Source: Corynebacterium macginleyi (GTDB taxonomy: Bacteria; Actinomycetota; Actinomycetes; Mycobacteriales; Mycobacteriaceae). From it: DNA of 53,139 bases. Below the pieces are notes generated by a model. The model did not search any database. It saw only the letters and a list, made by a program, of their open reading frames with translations, and had not been told where the DNA came from. The stretch spans positions 1 through 53,139 of the forward strand of contig NZ_REGE01000013.1 in NCBI RefSeq assembly GCF_003688935.1, written 5' to 3'. Shown piece after piece: positions 36,314-45,249 of this stretch. Each line of letters opens with the position of its first letter. The first letter of the stretch is position 1. Made by a program: the position numbers and the translations under genes.

Positions 36314-37347
36314 TTAGGTGCTGCCGCTAGGGTCGGGCACGGCATCAGCCCAGGGTGGTTGCCACACCACCTTTCCGCGTCTGCGGGTGAGGCGACCGCG
36401 GCGCGGCGGCGCATTCGGGTCATCGTCGTTGACTCCGTTGTGGTACGGGCAGCAGGCCGCGAGGTTGGCCATATTGGTATCGCCACCGTGCCGCCAGGCT
36501 TCCAGGTGGTGGATTTGACACTTATCCGCGGGATAGTTGCACCGCGGCCACGGGCAGATGGGATTTTCGGCGGCGGCCATGAGCCGCTGTTTTTCGTTAG
36601 CCATGCGCTCGGTGCGGTAGAGATTCACCGCGCCTTCGAAGGGATGCACGAGGGTGATAAGGCCGCGCTCTGCAAGCGTGCGCGACACCAGTTCGGCGCC
36701 GGTAAGCCGCGCCCCATTGGTTAGTTGAATGGTGATTTCTTCGCCGTCGCCGTCGATGATGCGATCGAGCTCGTCGAGGGTGATGATTGCATTGGTCGTC
36801 ACCGTGGGGCGCGGAGCGACGGAGCCGGAGAAAAGCCCTGCGACGGAATCTAAGGGAGCATCCTCGTCCAGGTTGGACTCCAAATCCGCGATGAGCGCTG
36901 AGGGTCCAGTAATCGCGAGCGTCCACGGTGCGTCCTTGCGGCGGTGGATACGCACGCCGGGGCGGGGCGGGGCGGGGTGGGCGGATTAATTTCGCGTAAT
37001 TTCTTACGTGCGAGCTTTTCCATCTCATCGGTATCCGCAGCGGTGCGGCATAGCTCTACCCGCAGCTGCCACTCCTGGCGCTTAGTTTTGGCGCGCGTGG
37101 CATAGCGTTCGATGACCTCGAGTGTCGGCAGCGCGTGGGCGCGTTCGCGGGCAGCGGCTACGGCGCGGCGTTGTTGCCGGGAAAAGGAGGTGGGGGAGAA
37201 GAAGGCATCGGCAAGCGTGAGTAGCGTACGCGCCGTCCGATTTGGCGCACCGGCCGCGCGCAGCTCGCGGGCGGACATGCCTATGCACCCGGCGACTATG
37301 TCTATGCCGGGCGCCAGAGCCGCGAGGTATGCCTGAAGTGCTGTCAC
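36314..37347 (-). pseudogene. DUF222/13E12-type HNH endonuclease gene, frameshifted in a GGGGC repeat
   Basis: The N-terminal part (37347 to about 36960; GTG start) shows ARELRAAGAPNRTARTLLTL and the helical DUF222 core. The C-terminal part (to 36314) reads RIHRRKDAPWTLAITGPSAL and ends in an HNH nuclease domain: CPWPRCNYPADKCQIHHLEA, then NLAACCPYHNGVND. The two parts are in different frames, and the break falls in four GGGG blocks spaced by 5 bases (36959-36977). Loss of one 5-bp unit would restore one frame. Such 13E12-type genes are common, often multi-copy, and of unclear role in actinobacteria. Either a pseudogene or a phase-switched gene. Confidence 0.8.
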
Positions 37348-37462
37348 ACCAAGCAGCTTAGGGCGATAGCGCAACTAAAATGCGGCGCGTGGGTGGAGCC
37401 TGTGGATAACTCGCCCCCAAACCGCTACAAAGCCGCGATTAATTGACGCGACATGTGAATAA

Positions 37463-38302
37463 CTAGCCTTTATTGCGGAAGACGAAGATGGATGAGAAGT
37501 CCTGGTTCCCATGCCCCATGTCCTGCATCTCGGCGAAACGCTCGATGGCGGCGGATACGGCGGGCAGCGGTTTGTTGGAGGTCCTCTCTATGAGTTTGGC
37601 GTCCTTGGCCAGGGCGTCGACGGTGAAATCGCCTGGCTCAGTATTGCGTTCGCCGGTGATGAATGGGCCCTTCATAGTGGACATGAACGATAGGCCGGTG
37701 TGGTCGAGCATCTGCAGGATGACCTTGGAATCGAGCCCCTCGGATTCGCCGAGTTGCAGGGCTTCGAGTAGACCTTCAGCGGTCACCGCTAGGGCAAGGT
37801 TGGCCAGCAGCTTGCCGATGGCCGCCGTCGCCGCCGTTTCCACCCCAATCAGCTTTCCTTCTCCGGCCCAGGACTCGGCAAGGCCGAGGGCAACCTCGCG
37901 ACGGTCATCGTCGGGCGTGCCGACATAAACGCCTAAAGTGCCTTCGCGTGCCGGTCCCAGCGATCCTATGACGGGGGAATGGACGTAGGAGTCAACGGCG
38001 GCGGCAAACTCACGGGCATCGTTAGGTGAGACCGTCGTGGTGTCGATCCAGGTAATGCCCTCGGGAATGAGCTGCGGCTCTATAACCACTTCTCGAATCT
38101 GGTCGGGGCCGAAGAGGGAGGTGATGATGACCTCGGCGCCCTCGATGGCGGCGGCGGGAGTATCGGCGCGCGCCGCGCCCTCATCCACGAGCGGTTGCGC
38201 ACGTGTGGCGGTGCGGTTCCACACCGTCACCTCGTGGTTAGACAGTAGGTGGCGTGCGAGTTCGGTGCCCATGCGGCCAGTTCCCAAAAATGCAATCTTC
38301 AT
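37463..38302 (-). CDS. NAD(P)-dependent beta-hydroxyacid dehydrogenase family protein, 279 residues
   Basis: Rossmann start MKIAFLGTGRMGTELARHLL, then VTVWNRTATRAQPLVDEGA, IDTTTVSPNDAREFAAAV and the catalytic-lysine helix region TAATAAIGKLLANLALAVTA. This is the 3-hydroxyisobutyrate dehydrogenase / GLYR1 family, with unknown substrate. The ATG at 38302 has GGGAAAG upstream; a much longer frame open to 39319 is only a shadow over hemL. Divergent from hemL. Confidence 0.85.
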   Translation of the reverse strand: MKIAFLGTGRMGTELARHLLSNHEVTVWNRTATRAQPLVDEGAARADTPAAAIEGAEVIITSLFGPDQIREVVIEPQLIPEGITWIDTTTVSPNDAREFAAAVDSYVHSPVIGSLGPAREGTLGVYVGTPDDDRREVALGLAESWAGEGKLIGVETAATAAIGKLLANLALAVTAEGLLEALQLGESEGLDSKVILQMLDHTGLSFMSTMKGPFITGERNTEPGDFTVDALAKDAKLIERTSNKPLPAVSAAIERFAEMQDMGHGNQDFSSIFVFRNKG

Positions 38303-38433
38303 GCTTTCCCAGTGTGCCATCTCCGCGAGATTGCCGTTTCCGGGACGTGTCACGGAACTTCGCGGAAGGTTAGTGGGTTGCTGTGAATTACACCGGCATA
38401 CGCAGTCACACTTTTGTATGGCGCGCGAATCGC

Positions 38434-38447
38434 TAGAATGACAGACA
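38434..38447 (+). promoter_or_regulatory. leaderless promoter element of hemL
   Basis: TAGAAT at 38434-38439 lies 7 bases before ATG 38447, so the transcript would begin at that ATG. The ATG at 38438 overlaps the -10 and is less likely. Confidence 0.55.
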
Positions 38448-39748
38448 TGCCTGATACTTCCCAGTCGCAACAGTGGTTCGAGCGTTCCTCCAAACTTATT
38501 CCGGGCGGGGTGAACTCGCCGGTGCGCGCTTTCAACTCCGTGGGCGGCCAGGCCCGCGTGATTGAGCGGGGTGAAGGATCGCGCCTGTGGGATGTCGACG
38601 GCAATGAGTACGTCGACCTGGTGAGCTCTTATGGCCCGATGATTCACGGCAATGCGCACCCGGAAATCGTGGAGGCCGTGCAGCAGGCGGCCAGTGGTGG
38701 GCTGAGTTTTGGTGCGCCGACAGAGGGTGAGGCGCTGCTGGCGGAGGAAATTGTCAAGCGCACCGCAGCTGATAAGGTGCGCATGGTTAACTCCGGCACG
38801 GAGGCGACCATGTCGGCGGTACGCTTGGCTCGCGGCTACACGGGGCGCGCGAAGGTGCTGAAGTTCGAGGGTTGCTACCACGGGCACGTGGATGCGCTGT
38901 TGACATCGGCAGGCTCGGGCGTGGCGACGTTCGGCCTGCCGGATTCGCCGGGTGTGACGGAGGCGACGGTGAAGGACACCATCGTCGTTCCTTATAATGA
39001 TTTGGCTGCGGTGCGCGAGGCCTTTGCAGCGAATGAGGGCCAGATTGCCTGCATCATCGCGGAGGCGGCCGCCGGCAATATGGGCACCGTTCCCCCGCAC
39101 GAGGGCTTTAATGCGGCGCTGAAAGAGATCGCGCATGCCGATGGAGCCCTGCTCATCCTTGATGAAGTCATGACCGGTTTCCGCACTTCTTATAAGGGCT
39201 GGTACGGCGTTGATGGCGTGGCGGCAGACCTGGTGACTTTTGGCAAGGTGGTCTCCGGTGGCTTGCCAGCCGCGGCCTTTGGTGGTCGCGCCGAGGTCAT
39301 GGACCACTTGGCGCCGCATGGTCCGGTTTACCAGGCGGGCACCCTGTCTGGTAACCCGGTTGCGATGGCCTCGGGCCTGAAGTCACTGCAGCTTGCTGAT
39401 GAGTCCCTCTACTCCCGCCTGGAAGAAAAGGCCGACCAGCTCGGCGCGATGATTTCCGCCGCCCTGGCGGCTGAGGGCGTGGCACACCATATTCAGCGCG
39501 CGGCGTCCATGTTCTCTATCCGCTTCGCCGAAGGCGAGGGCCGCGACTTCGCGGATATGCAGGCAGCGGAGACCTTCCGCTTTGCGCCGTTCTTCCACGC
39601 GTTGCTTGACAATGGGATTTACGTGGCACCGAGTGCGTTTGAGACGTGGTTCGTCTCTGATGCTCTTGGCGATGCCGACTTTGAGCGCATCGATGCTGCC
39701 CTCAAGCCCGCCGCCCGGGCCGCGGCTGCTGCGGTGCCCGGACAATAA
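38447..39748 (+). CDS. hemL: glutamate-1-semialdehyde 2,1-aminomutase
   Basis: PLP enzyme that makes 5-aminolevulinate, the product feeding hemB. Pyridoxal lysine Lys267 in [18 protein letters not shown]; also [51 protein letters not shown] and [11 protein letters not shown]. 433 residues from ATG 38447. Separated from hemA-hemY by two leftward genes but belongs to the same pathway. Its 3' end is the first unit of a 14-bp tandem array. Confidence 0.95.
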   Translation: MPDTSQSQQWFERSSKLIPGGVNSPVRAFNSVGGQARVIERGEGSRLWDVDGNEYVDLVSSYGPMIHGNAHPEIVEAVQQAASGGLSFGAPTEGEALLAEEIVKRTAADKVRMVNSGTEATMSAVRLARGYTGRAKVLKFEGCYHGHVDALLTSAGSGVATFGLPDSPGVTEATVKDTIVVPYNDLAAVREAFAANEGQIACIIAEAAAGNMGTVPPHEGFNAALKEIAHADGALLILDEVMTGFRTSYKGWYGVDGVAADLVTFGKVVSGGLPAAAFGGRAEVMDHLAPHGPVYQAGTLSGNPVAMASGLKSLQLADESLYSRLEEKADQLGAMISAALAAEGVAHHIQRAASMFSIRFAEGEGRDFADMQAAETFRFAPFFHALLDNGIYVAPSAFETWFVSDALGDADFERIDAALKPAARAAAAAVPGQ

Positions 39749-39873
39749 GGCCTGAGTAATAAGGCTCGGATAACTCGGCCCGGATAACTAGGCCCCGACA
39801 ATAAGCCCCGGATAATTAGGCCCCGACAATACGGCCTGAACAAAAGGCCGGCACAAAAAGCCGGCACAAAAAG
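39737..39873. repeat. ten-unit 13-14 bp tandem array that starts inside the hemL stop region
   Basis: Units: CCCGGACAATAAGG (39737-39750, containing the hemL stop), CCTGAGTAATAAGG, CTCGGATAACTCGG, CCCGGATAACTAGG, CCCCGACAATAAGC, CCCGGATAATTAGG, CCCCGACAATACGG (to 39834), then three 13-bp units CCTGAACAAAAGG, CCGGCACAAAAAG, CCGGCACAAAAAG (to 39873). Most 14-mers carry TAA or TAG; as 14 is not a multiple of 3, the stops rotate through the frames. The last unit, AAAAAGGAG, supplies the ribosome site of the next gene. Confidence 0.85.
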
Positions 39874-39880
39874 GAGAAAC

Positions 39881-40489
39881 ATGACACGAACTATCGTGCA
39901 CCTCGTGCGCCATGGCGAGGTATATAACCCGGATAAGATCCTATACGGCCGTACTCCCGGCTACCATCTATCCTCGCGCGGCCATTCCATGGCTGCGCGG
40001 ACAGCGGAAAGCTTCCGCGATCATGATGTGACCTATTTGGCGGCCTCGCCGCTGCAGCGCACGCAGGAAACCGCGCGTCCGATTGCGCAGGTGACGGGCC
40101 TGAATGTCGACGTCGATAAGGCACTCATTGAGTCCGGCAACCAATTCGAGGGCTTGCACATCAAGGGTCTGCGCTCGGCGCTGTGGAACCCGCGGCACTG
40201 GCCCAACCTGGTCAACCCGCTGGAGCCATCGTGGGGTGAGGCTTATGAGGGTATCGCTGAGCGCATGCTCGGTGCGGTCGACCGTGCGCGTACCGCGGCA
40301 GAAGGCCACGAGGCCGTGCTGGTAAGCCACCAGCTGCCCATCGTTATGGTGCAGCGCACGGTGCTAGGCCAGCGCCTGCCGCATGCGCCGTGGAACCGCG
40401 AGTGCGCTTTGGCCTCGGTAACTTCGCTGCTCTTTGCGGATAACCAGATTACGGATATCTTCTATTCCTCGCCGGCGCAGGAAATTTAA
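39881..40489 (+). CDS. histidine phosphatase family protein, 202 residues
   Basis: Phosphoglycerate mutase-like fold with catalytic His11 in VHLVRHGEVYNPDK and the second histidine in AVLVSHQLPIVMVQ. It lacks the longer gpmA insertions, so it is a phosphatase rather than a mutase. Position equals Rv0525, always between hemL and the cytochrome c maturation genes in actinobacteria, but substrate unknown. Its AAGGAG site lies within the last unit of the upstream repeat. Its stop overlaps the next ATG (TAATG). Confidence 0.85.
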   Translation: MTRTIVHLVRHGEVYNPDKILYGRTPGYHLSSRGHSMAARTAESFRDHDVTYLAASPLQRTQETARPIAQVTGLNVDVDKALIESGNQFEGLHIKGLRSALWNPRHWPNLVNPLEPSWGEAYEGIAERMLGAVDRARTAAEGHEAVLVSHQLPIVMVQRTVLGQRLPHAPWNRECALASVTSLLFADNQITDIFYSSPAQEI

Positions 40490-41106
40490 TGGCACGCACA
40501 CGCACCCGTGCAGCAACGCGCGTTGTGGCAACCGCGCTTTCTGTAACCGCCTTGACTCTTTCCGCCTGCACGCAGGACGCCGAGAACGCGCAAAATGCGG
40601 TGGCTACCGGCGGCGAGTTCAAATTCATCTCCCCGGGCGGGGAGCGGGAAATCCACTACGAGGAAGCCGATAGGAAACCGCTTCGCAGCTTCAGCGGCGC
40701 GGATGTCCGCGATACGGATAAGACCATTTCCTTGGACGATTACGAGGGCGAAGTCGTGGTCTTGAACTCCTGGGGCCAGTGGTGCGCGCCGTGCCGCGCC
40801 GAGGCCGATGACCTGCAGGCGGTACACGCTGAGCTGCAAAAACGAGACATGGGTACCGTATTAGGCATCAATGTGCGCGACTATAACCCGCAGGTATCCA
40901 ATGACTTCTTGGATGATAACGGCTTGGAGTACCCCTCCATCTATGACCCGCCGTTTAAGACGGCCGCGGCGCTAGGCGGCGTGCCTACATCCGTGGTGCC
41001 GACCACGATCGTCTTGGATAAGCAGCACCGTCCGGCTACCGTTTTCTTGCGGTCTATCACTACCGATGACGTGATGGATGTTGTGGATAAGTTAGAAAAG
41101 GAATAA
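40489..41106 (+). CDS. TlpA/ResA-like thiol-disulfide lipoprotein
   Basis: Lipoprotein signal with lipobox LTLSAC (Cys27) after an Arg-rich start, then a thioredoxin fold with Trp98-Cys99-Ala-Pro-Cys102 in SWGQWCAPCRAEADDL and the cis-Pro region GGVPTSVVPTTIVLD. 205 residues. It should sit outside the membrane and reduce the haem-binding cysteines of apocytochrome c, fed by CcdA, encoded directly downstream. Corresponds to Rv0526. Confidence 0.9.
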   Translation: MARTRTRAATRVVATALSVTALTLSACTQDAENAQNAVATGGEFKFISPGGEREIHYEEADRKPLRSFSGADVRDTDKTISLDDYEGEVVVLNSWGQWCAPCRAEADDLQAVHAELQKRDMGTVLGINVRDYNPQVSNDFLDDNGLEYPSIYDPPFKTAAALGGVPTSVVPTTIVLDKQHRPATVFLRSITTDDVMDVVDKLEKE

Positions 41107-41910
41107 ATGGATTACGCAGCAAATATCGGCGGTTCGTTTGCTGAGGCTGCCACCTCCGGCCCGTTGATCCTCGGCATTCTCGCCGCGGCTTTGGCGGGTC
41201 TTGTCAGCTTTGCCAGTCCCTGCGTAATCCCCTTAGTGCCCGGCTATATCTCCTACCTCGCCAGCGTCGTTGGTGGTGAGGTGAGCTATGACGAGAAGCT
41301 GGGGGTGGGCATCGGCAAGCGCAGGCAATGGGCCGTCGTGCTGGCGGCAGCGCTGTTCATTTTGGGCTTTACCGTGGTCTTTTTGCTGGCGACGGTCTCG
41401 GTCTTTGGTGCGATTTCCGCGCTCACGCTCAACGCGGATACGCTGATGCGTGTGGGCGGTGGCGTCACTATCGTGATGGGCATGGTCTTCTTGGGCGCGA
41501 TTCCGGCGCTGCAGAAAGACACCCGCTTCGCACCTAAGCGCTGGACCACGTGGTTGGGGGCGCCGCTTCTGGGTGGCGTTTTCGCGCTGGGCTGGACGCC
41601 GTGCCTGGGACCCACACTGGCGGCGATAATTTCCATTTCCGTGGGCACCGAAGGCATAACCGCCGCCCGCGGTGTCCTGCTCATTATGGGCTATTGCCTA
41701 GGTCTTGGACTGCCGTTCCTGCTGGTGGCGTTGGGGTCCGCGCGGGCGATGCGCACCATTTCGTGGGCGCGCAAGCACTCGCGCACCATTCAAAAGATTG
41801 GTGGCGTGGCGATGATCCTCGTGGGCCTTGCCCTGCTTACTGGCCTGTGGGGCGAGTTTATTTCCTTTATTCAGAAATGGACCGTGGACTACGGTGCAAC
41901 CCTTATCTAG
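41107..41910 (+). CDS. ccdA: cytochrome c biogenesis protein CcdA
   Basis: Six-helix membrane thiol transporter. The two redox-active cysteines are in [20 protein letters not shown] (Cys39) and [16 protein letters not shown]. It carries electrons from cytoplasmic thioredoxin to the TlpA-like lipoprotein. 267 residues. Starts directly after the previous stop, so translation is coupled. Confidence 0.92.
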   Translation: MDYAANIGGSFAEAATSGPLILGILAAALAGLVSFASPCVIPLVPGYISYLASVVGGEVSYDEKLGVGIGKRRQWAVVLAAALFILGFTVVFLLATVSVFGAISALTLNADTLMRVGGGVTIVMGMVFLGAIPALQKDTRFAPKRWTTWLGAPLLGGVFALGWTPCLGPTLAAIISISVGTEGITAARGVLLIMGYCLGLGLPFLLVALGSARAMRTISWARKHSRTIQKIGGVAMILVGLALLTGLWGEFISFIQKWTVDYGATLI

Positions 41911-41917
41911 GAGAGAC

Positions 41918-43549
41918 GTGTTTTATATCCGCAAAGCCTGGCGCTGGCTCACCAGCATGCGCACCGCGCTGGCCCTGCTATTTCTGCTGGCGCTCGCAGC
42001 TATTCCAGGTTCCCTCCTGCCGCAGCGCGACCTCAACGAGCAGAACGTGCAGAAGTTCATCGAATCCAATGGCACCGTAGCGGAAATTTACGATAAGCTA
42101 CAGCTTTTTGATGTCTTTTCCTCCGTCTGGTTCCAGGCTATCTTCCTGCTCTTGGCGGTTTCGCTTATTGGCTGCATCATTCCGCGCTCTATCGACCACT
42201 ACAAGGCGTGGCGCACACAACCCACGCGCGCACCGAAGTACTTGCACCGCTTGCCGCTGAGTGCTGAGGGGCATTCGGATAAGAGCGAAGAAGAGCTCAG
42301 CGCGGAGATCCACAAAAGCCTGAAAAAGTGGCGCGTGGCGGAATACACCCCGGATAAAGACCGCGCCGGGGCGCACACCTTTTCCGCCGAGCGCGGCTAC
42401 GGCCGCGAGCTGGCCAACCTCATTTTTCACGTCGCGCTGGTGGCGATTTTGGTCACCGTGGCCGCCGGCCGCCTGGTTAACTATGAGGGCCAGGTTATCG
42501 TCGTCACCGAGTCCGGCTCGCGCGGCGGAAATATCTCGCTGGAGCAGTCCGCGGAGTTCTGCAATACCTCCACCTCGAACTTTGACTCTTTCCGCGCAGG
42601 GCCGCTTTTCGATGGTACCGGGCTCCATCCCTTCTGCATGATCGCGCACAACTTTACCGCGAAGTACCTGCCTAATGGACAGGCGGAGATGTTTACCTCC
42701 AACGTCTCTTACGCGGAGGGAGACGATATTTATAAAGATTCTTCCGAGTGGAAGGACTATGAGCTCAAGGTCAACCACCCACTGCGCCTGGCACATAACC
42801 GGGTCTACCTGCAAGGTCACGGCTACGCGCCGACGGTGACGGTGGAGTGGCCTAATGGTGAAAAACGCACGCAGACCATCCAATTCCAGCCCACTGACAC
42901 GACTTTCTTTCTGTCCTCGGGCGTGTTGCGCTTTGACCCGCCGGCGGGTATGTACCCGGATCTTTTTGAGCGCCGCCAAAACCAGCTGGCCATCCAGGGT
43001 CTATTCGCCCCGACGGCGGAGTGGAGTGGCGAGAACGGCAAGCTTTTGCAGTCCTCCCACCCGGGCCTTAATGATCCGGCGCTAGCGGTCGATATTTACC
43101 GCGGTGATGCTGGCCTCGATACCGGAACGCCACAGTCGCTCTTCTCGCTGGATTCCAGTCTCGTGCACTCGGGGCAGCTGCAGAAGATCGACCGTGTGAA
43201 CTTGAGCCAGGGCGATGACGTGACGTTGGATGATGGCACCAAGATCACCTTTGAAGGGGCCAATGAATTTGCTAATTACCAAGTCTCCTATGACCCATTC
43301 CAAAAGTGGGTACTGGCATCCGCTTTGGTCATGCTGGTGTCCCTCGTGGCTTCGTTGATGATTAAGCGCCGCCGCGTCTACATTCGCTTGCGGCCGGATT
43401 CCGCTGGCGGAACCAATATCGAGATGGGTGGTCTTGCCCGCACCGATCGTGCCGGCTGGTCCGAGGAATTCAACAAGCTGCACCGTGCGCTCTTGGAGCT
43501 TCCGGATCCAGATGAGGTGGAAGAAGACAAACTCTATACTGATAATTGA
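41918..43549 (+). CDS. resB: ResB-family cytochrome c biogenesis protein
   Basis: GTG 41918 with AGGAGAGA upstream is the start; an in-frame ATG at 41828 lies inside ccdA. N-terminal helices (TALALLFLLALAAIPGSLLP; WFQAIFLLLAVSLIGCIIP), a further helix LIFHVALVAILVTVAAGRLV, a large extracellular domain, and a last helix KWVLASALVMLVSLVASLMI. 543 residues. Forms the System II haem-ligation complex with CcsB. The stop overlaps a 20-bp palindrome. Confidence 0.9.
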   Translation: MFYIRKAWRWLTSMRTALALLFLLALAAIPGSLLPQRDLNEQNVQKFIESNGTVAEIYDKLQLFDVFSSVWFQAIFLLLAVSLIGCIIPRSIDHYKAWRTQPTRAPKYLHRLPLSAEGHSDKSEEELSAEIHKSLKKWRVAEYTPDKDRAGAHTFSAERGYGRELANLIFHVALVAILVTVAAGRLVNYEGQVIVVTESGSRGGNISLEQSAEFCNTSTSNFDSFRAGPLFDGTGLHPFCMIAHNFTAKYLPNGQAEMFTSNVSYAEGDDIYKDSSEWKDYELKVNHPLRLAHNRVYLQGHGYAPTVTVEWPNGEKRTQTIQFQPTDTTFFLSSGVLRFDPPAGMYPDLFERRQNQLAIQGLFAPTAEWSGENGKLLQSSHPGLNDPALAVDIYRGDAGLDTGTPQSLFSLDSSLVHSGQLQKIDRVNLSQGDDVTLDDGTKITFEGANEFANYQVSYDPFQKWVLASALVMLVSLVASLMIKRRRVYIRLRPDSAGGTNIEMGGLARTDRAGWSEEFNKLHRALLELPDPDEVEEDKLYTDN

Positions 43550-43567
43550 TCCAACTATAGTTGGATC
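43548..43567. promoter_or_regulatory. 20-bp perfect palindrome between resB and ccsB
   Basis: GATCCAACTA followed by its exact reverse complement, TAGTTGGATC. It starts within the resB stop codon (43547-43549) and lies 64 bases before the ccsB start. It could be an operator or an RNA hairpin; no T tract follows, so it is not a standard terminator. Confidence 0.6.
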
Positions 43568-43631
43568 CGGCTGCTTGTATGAGTAAGGTAATCAGCACGA
43601 TCCCGCACGTGTGAAGGTTAGGTGGACTCTC

Positions 43632-44684
43632 TTGCAGATCGATCAGAATCTGTCGAACTTCTCAGATATCGCGGTGCAGACCGCATTCGTGGTGTATTGC
43701 ATCGCGCTATTCATGTCGCTGTTGTACTACGGTCGCATGCGCAGTCTCATCGAGGCGCGGCGAGTCAACTCCTCGGCGGCGTCCAAGGTATTGGTCGGCA
43801 CTGGGGCTGATGGCGGCGTGGATGTTAAAGCTGGAACGGATACGACAGCTGCCAACACCGATTATGAGGCTGAGGTCTCCGCCGCGGCCGCAACCTTGGA
43901 CCCGGAAGAAGTCGCGGACAGGGAACGCAAGCTAGATAAGCTCGGCGGCATGACCAGCTCGCTGATGTGGGTGGCCATTGCGTTGCATGCCGCTGCCATT
44001 GTGTTGCGCGGGCTGGCCACGGGCCGTTTCCCTTTTGGCAACCTCTATGAGTACGTATTGATGGTGTGCTTCGGCGTGCTGCTGGTGGGCAATATTGCCA
44101 TGCAGCGAAAGGAATGGCGCACCGTTTGGCCGTGGATCCTTACCCCGGTGTTGGCACTGATGTTTTACGGCTCGACCAAGCTCTATGCGGATTCCGCACC
44201 GGTGGTGCCAGCGCTGCAATCGCACTGGTTGCCCATCCACGTCACGGTGGTGTCCTTGGGTGCATCCATCGGCATTATTTCCGGCATCGCCTCGTTGTTG
44301 AGCCTACTTCGCCAGTGGCAGCCAAAGCACGCGGAGCGCGGGTTCTTCGGCGCGTTGGCTTATCCGCTGCCGTCTGCGGTAAAGATTGACCGCTTGGCGT
44401 ATCGTTTGGGCGTTATCACCCTGCCGACGCTGGGCCTGGGAATTATCCTGGGCGCGATCTGGGCCGAATCTGCGTGGGGCCGTCCCTGGGGTTGGGATCC
44501 GAAGGAAACCGTGTCCTTTGCCACTTGGATTCTTTATGCTGCTTATCTGCACGCGCGTGCGACCCCGGCGTTTCGCAAGGCGGCGCCGTGGATTAACGTC
44601 TTGGCGATGGCGGTGATGGTATTCAACCTGTTCTTCATCAATATGGTGGTCTCCGGTCTGCACTCCTATGCGGGGTTGAACTAA
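43632..44684 (+). CDS. ccsB: c-type cytochrome biogenesis protein CcsB (CcsA/ResC type)
   Basis: Haem-handling membrane protein of System II. The tryptophan-rich WWD-type loop is seen in ESAWGRPWGWDPKETVSFAT, with flanking helices and histidines (QSHWLPIHVTVVSLG; AYLHARATPAFR). TTG 43632 is preferred because AGGTGGA lies 5 bases upstream; GTG 43611 gives seven extra residues. An insert of about 50 charged residues follows the first helix. 350 residues. Confidence 0.9.
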   Translation: MQIDQNLSNFSDIAVQTAFVVYCIALFMSLLYYGRMRSLIEARRVNSSAASKVLVGTGADGGVDVKAGTDTTAANTDYEAEVSAAAATLDPEEVADRERKLDKLGGMTSSLMWVAIALHAAAIVLRGLATGRFPFGNLYEYVLMVCFGVLLVGNIAMQRKEWRTVWPWILTPVLALMFYGSTKLYADSAPVVPALQSHWLPIHVTVVSLGASIGIISGIASLLSLLRQWQPKHAERGFFGALAYPLPSAVKIDRLAYRLGVITLPTLGLGIILGAIWAESAWGRPWGWDPKETVSFATWILYAAYLHARATPAFRKAAPWINVLAMAVMVFNLFFINMVVSGLHSYAGLN

Positions 44685-44942
44685 ATGGCCACCCACCATA
44701 GCCCACGCAATAAGCAGGGCAAGCCCGCCGGCGATAATGAGCTCATTTTGGCCTTGGGTGCGCAGATCGCGCAGCGGCGGCGTGAGTTGGGCATAGTCCA
44801 GCAGCAGCTTGCCGATGCCGCCCAGATCTCCCGCTCCACCCTCCACACTATTGAGCATGGGGGAGCAGGTGTGCGGTGGGAAAAGGTTACCGCCGTGGCA
44901 GAAGCGCTGGGTTTAGAGATGCGGTTCGTGCCAAAGGATTAG
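44685..44942 (+). CDS. XRE-family (HipB/y4mF-like) regulator, 85 residues
   Basis: Basic N-terminus, then a HTH_3 domain: LGAQIAQRRRELGIVQQQLA, DAAQISRSTLHTIEHGGAGV, EKVTAVAEALGLEMRFV. This form is seen in HipB-type antitoxins, but no HipA-like partner is adjacent. It starts at the ccsB stop, so it is an in-operon gene of the cytochrome c maturation cluster. Its stop overlaps the convergent gene by four bases. Confidence 0.85.
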   Translation: MATHHSPRNKQGKPAGDNELILALGAQIAQRRRELGIVQQQLADAAQISRSTLHTIEHGGAGVRWEKVTAVAEALGLEMRFVPKD

Positions 44943-45211
44943 TCCTGGTCCTTGGCGTTGTTAGTGCCATCATTGCCGTCGGTGTCGCGGGTGCGACGCT
45001 GGCGGCGTTTTTCTTCCTCGGCCTCCTGCTTGCGGCGCTGTTTGAAGCGCTCCTTTTCCAGGTTCCACAGGAACTCCTCGTCATCATCGGGGCCCTTGAT
45101 GGCACGCGGTTGTTCTTCAACCTGGCGGGATTTCCAGGAGGATGGCCCGAAGGCCTTCCACACCAAGTAGGCGGCGAGTACAAAAAGCAGTAGGAGGATT
45201 AGTCGACCCAT
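44939..45211 (-). CDS. small membrane-anchored charged protein, 90 residues
   Basis: One N-terminal helix (RLILLLLFVLAAYLVWKAF), then a highly charged helical tail (EFLWNLEKERFKQRRKQEAEEEKRRQ in part). Start ATG 45211, with TAGAAT (complement of 45219-45224) 7 bases upstream, so the mRNA is probably leaderless. Divergent from the DUF4229 gene with 38 bases between. No family recognised. Confidence 0.75.
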   Translation of the reverse strand: MGRLILLLLFVLAAYLVWKAFGPSSWKSRQVEEQPRAIKGPDDDEEFLWNLEKERFKQRRKQEAEEEKRRQRRTRDTDGNDGTNNAKDQD

Positions 45212-45249
45212 GCAGATTATTCTACCTGTGCGGCGTACAATCGACCCCC
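45212..45249. promoter_or_regulatory. overlapping divergent leaderless promoters
   Basis: Rightward: TACAAT at 45236-45241, 8 bases before ATG 45250. Leftward: TAGAAT (complement of 45219-45224), 7 bases before ATG 45211. Only 38 bases separate the starts, so the two -35 regions lie over each other's -10, and simultaneous polymerase binding is unlikely. Confidence 0.55.

Noticed and set aside
38300..39319. Long leftward open frame covering hemL and joined to the dehydrogenase gene
   Set aside because: It is the complement shadow of hemL in high-GC sequence; the dehydrogenase starts with its Rossmann motif at 38302.
39737..39873. CRISPR array
   Set aside because: Units are 13-14 bp, contiguous and without spacers; no cas genes are present.
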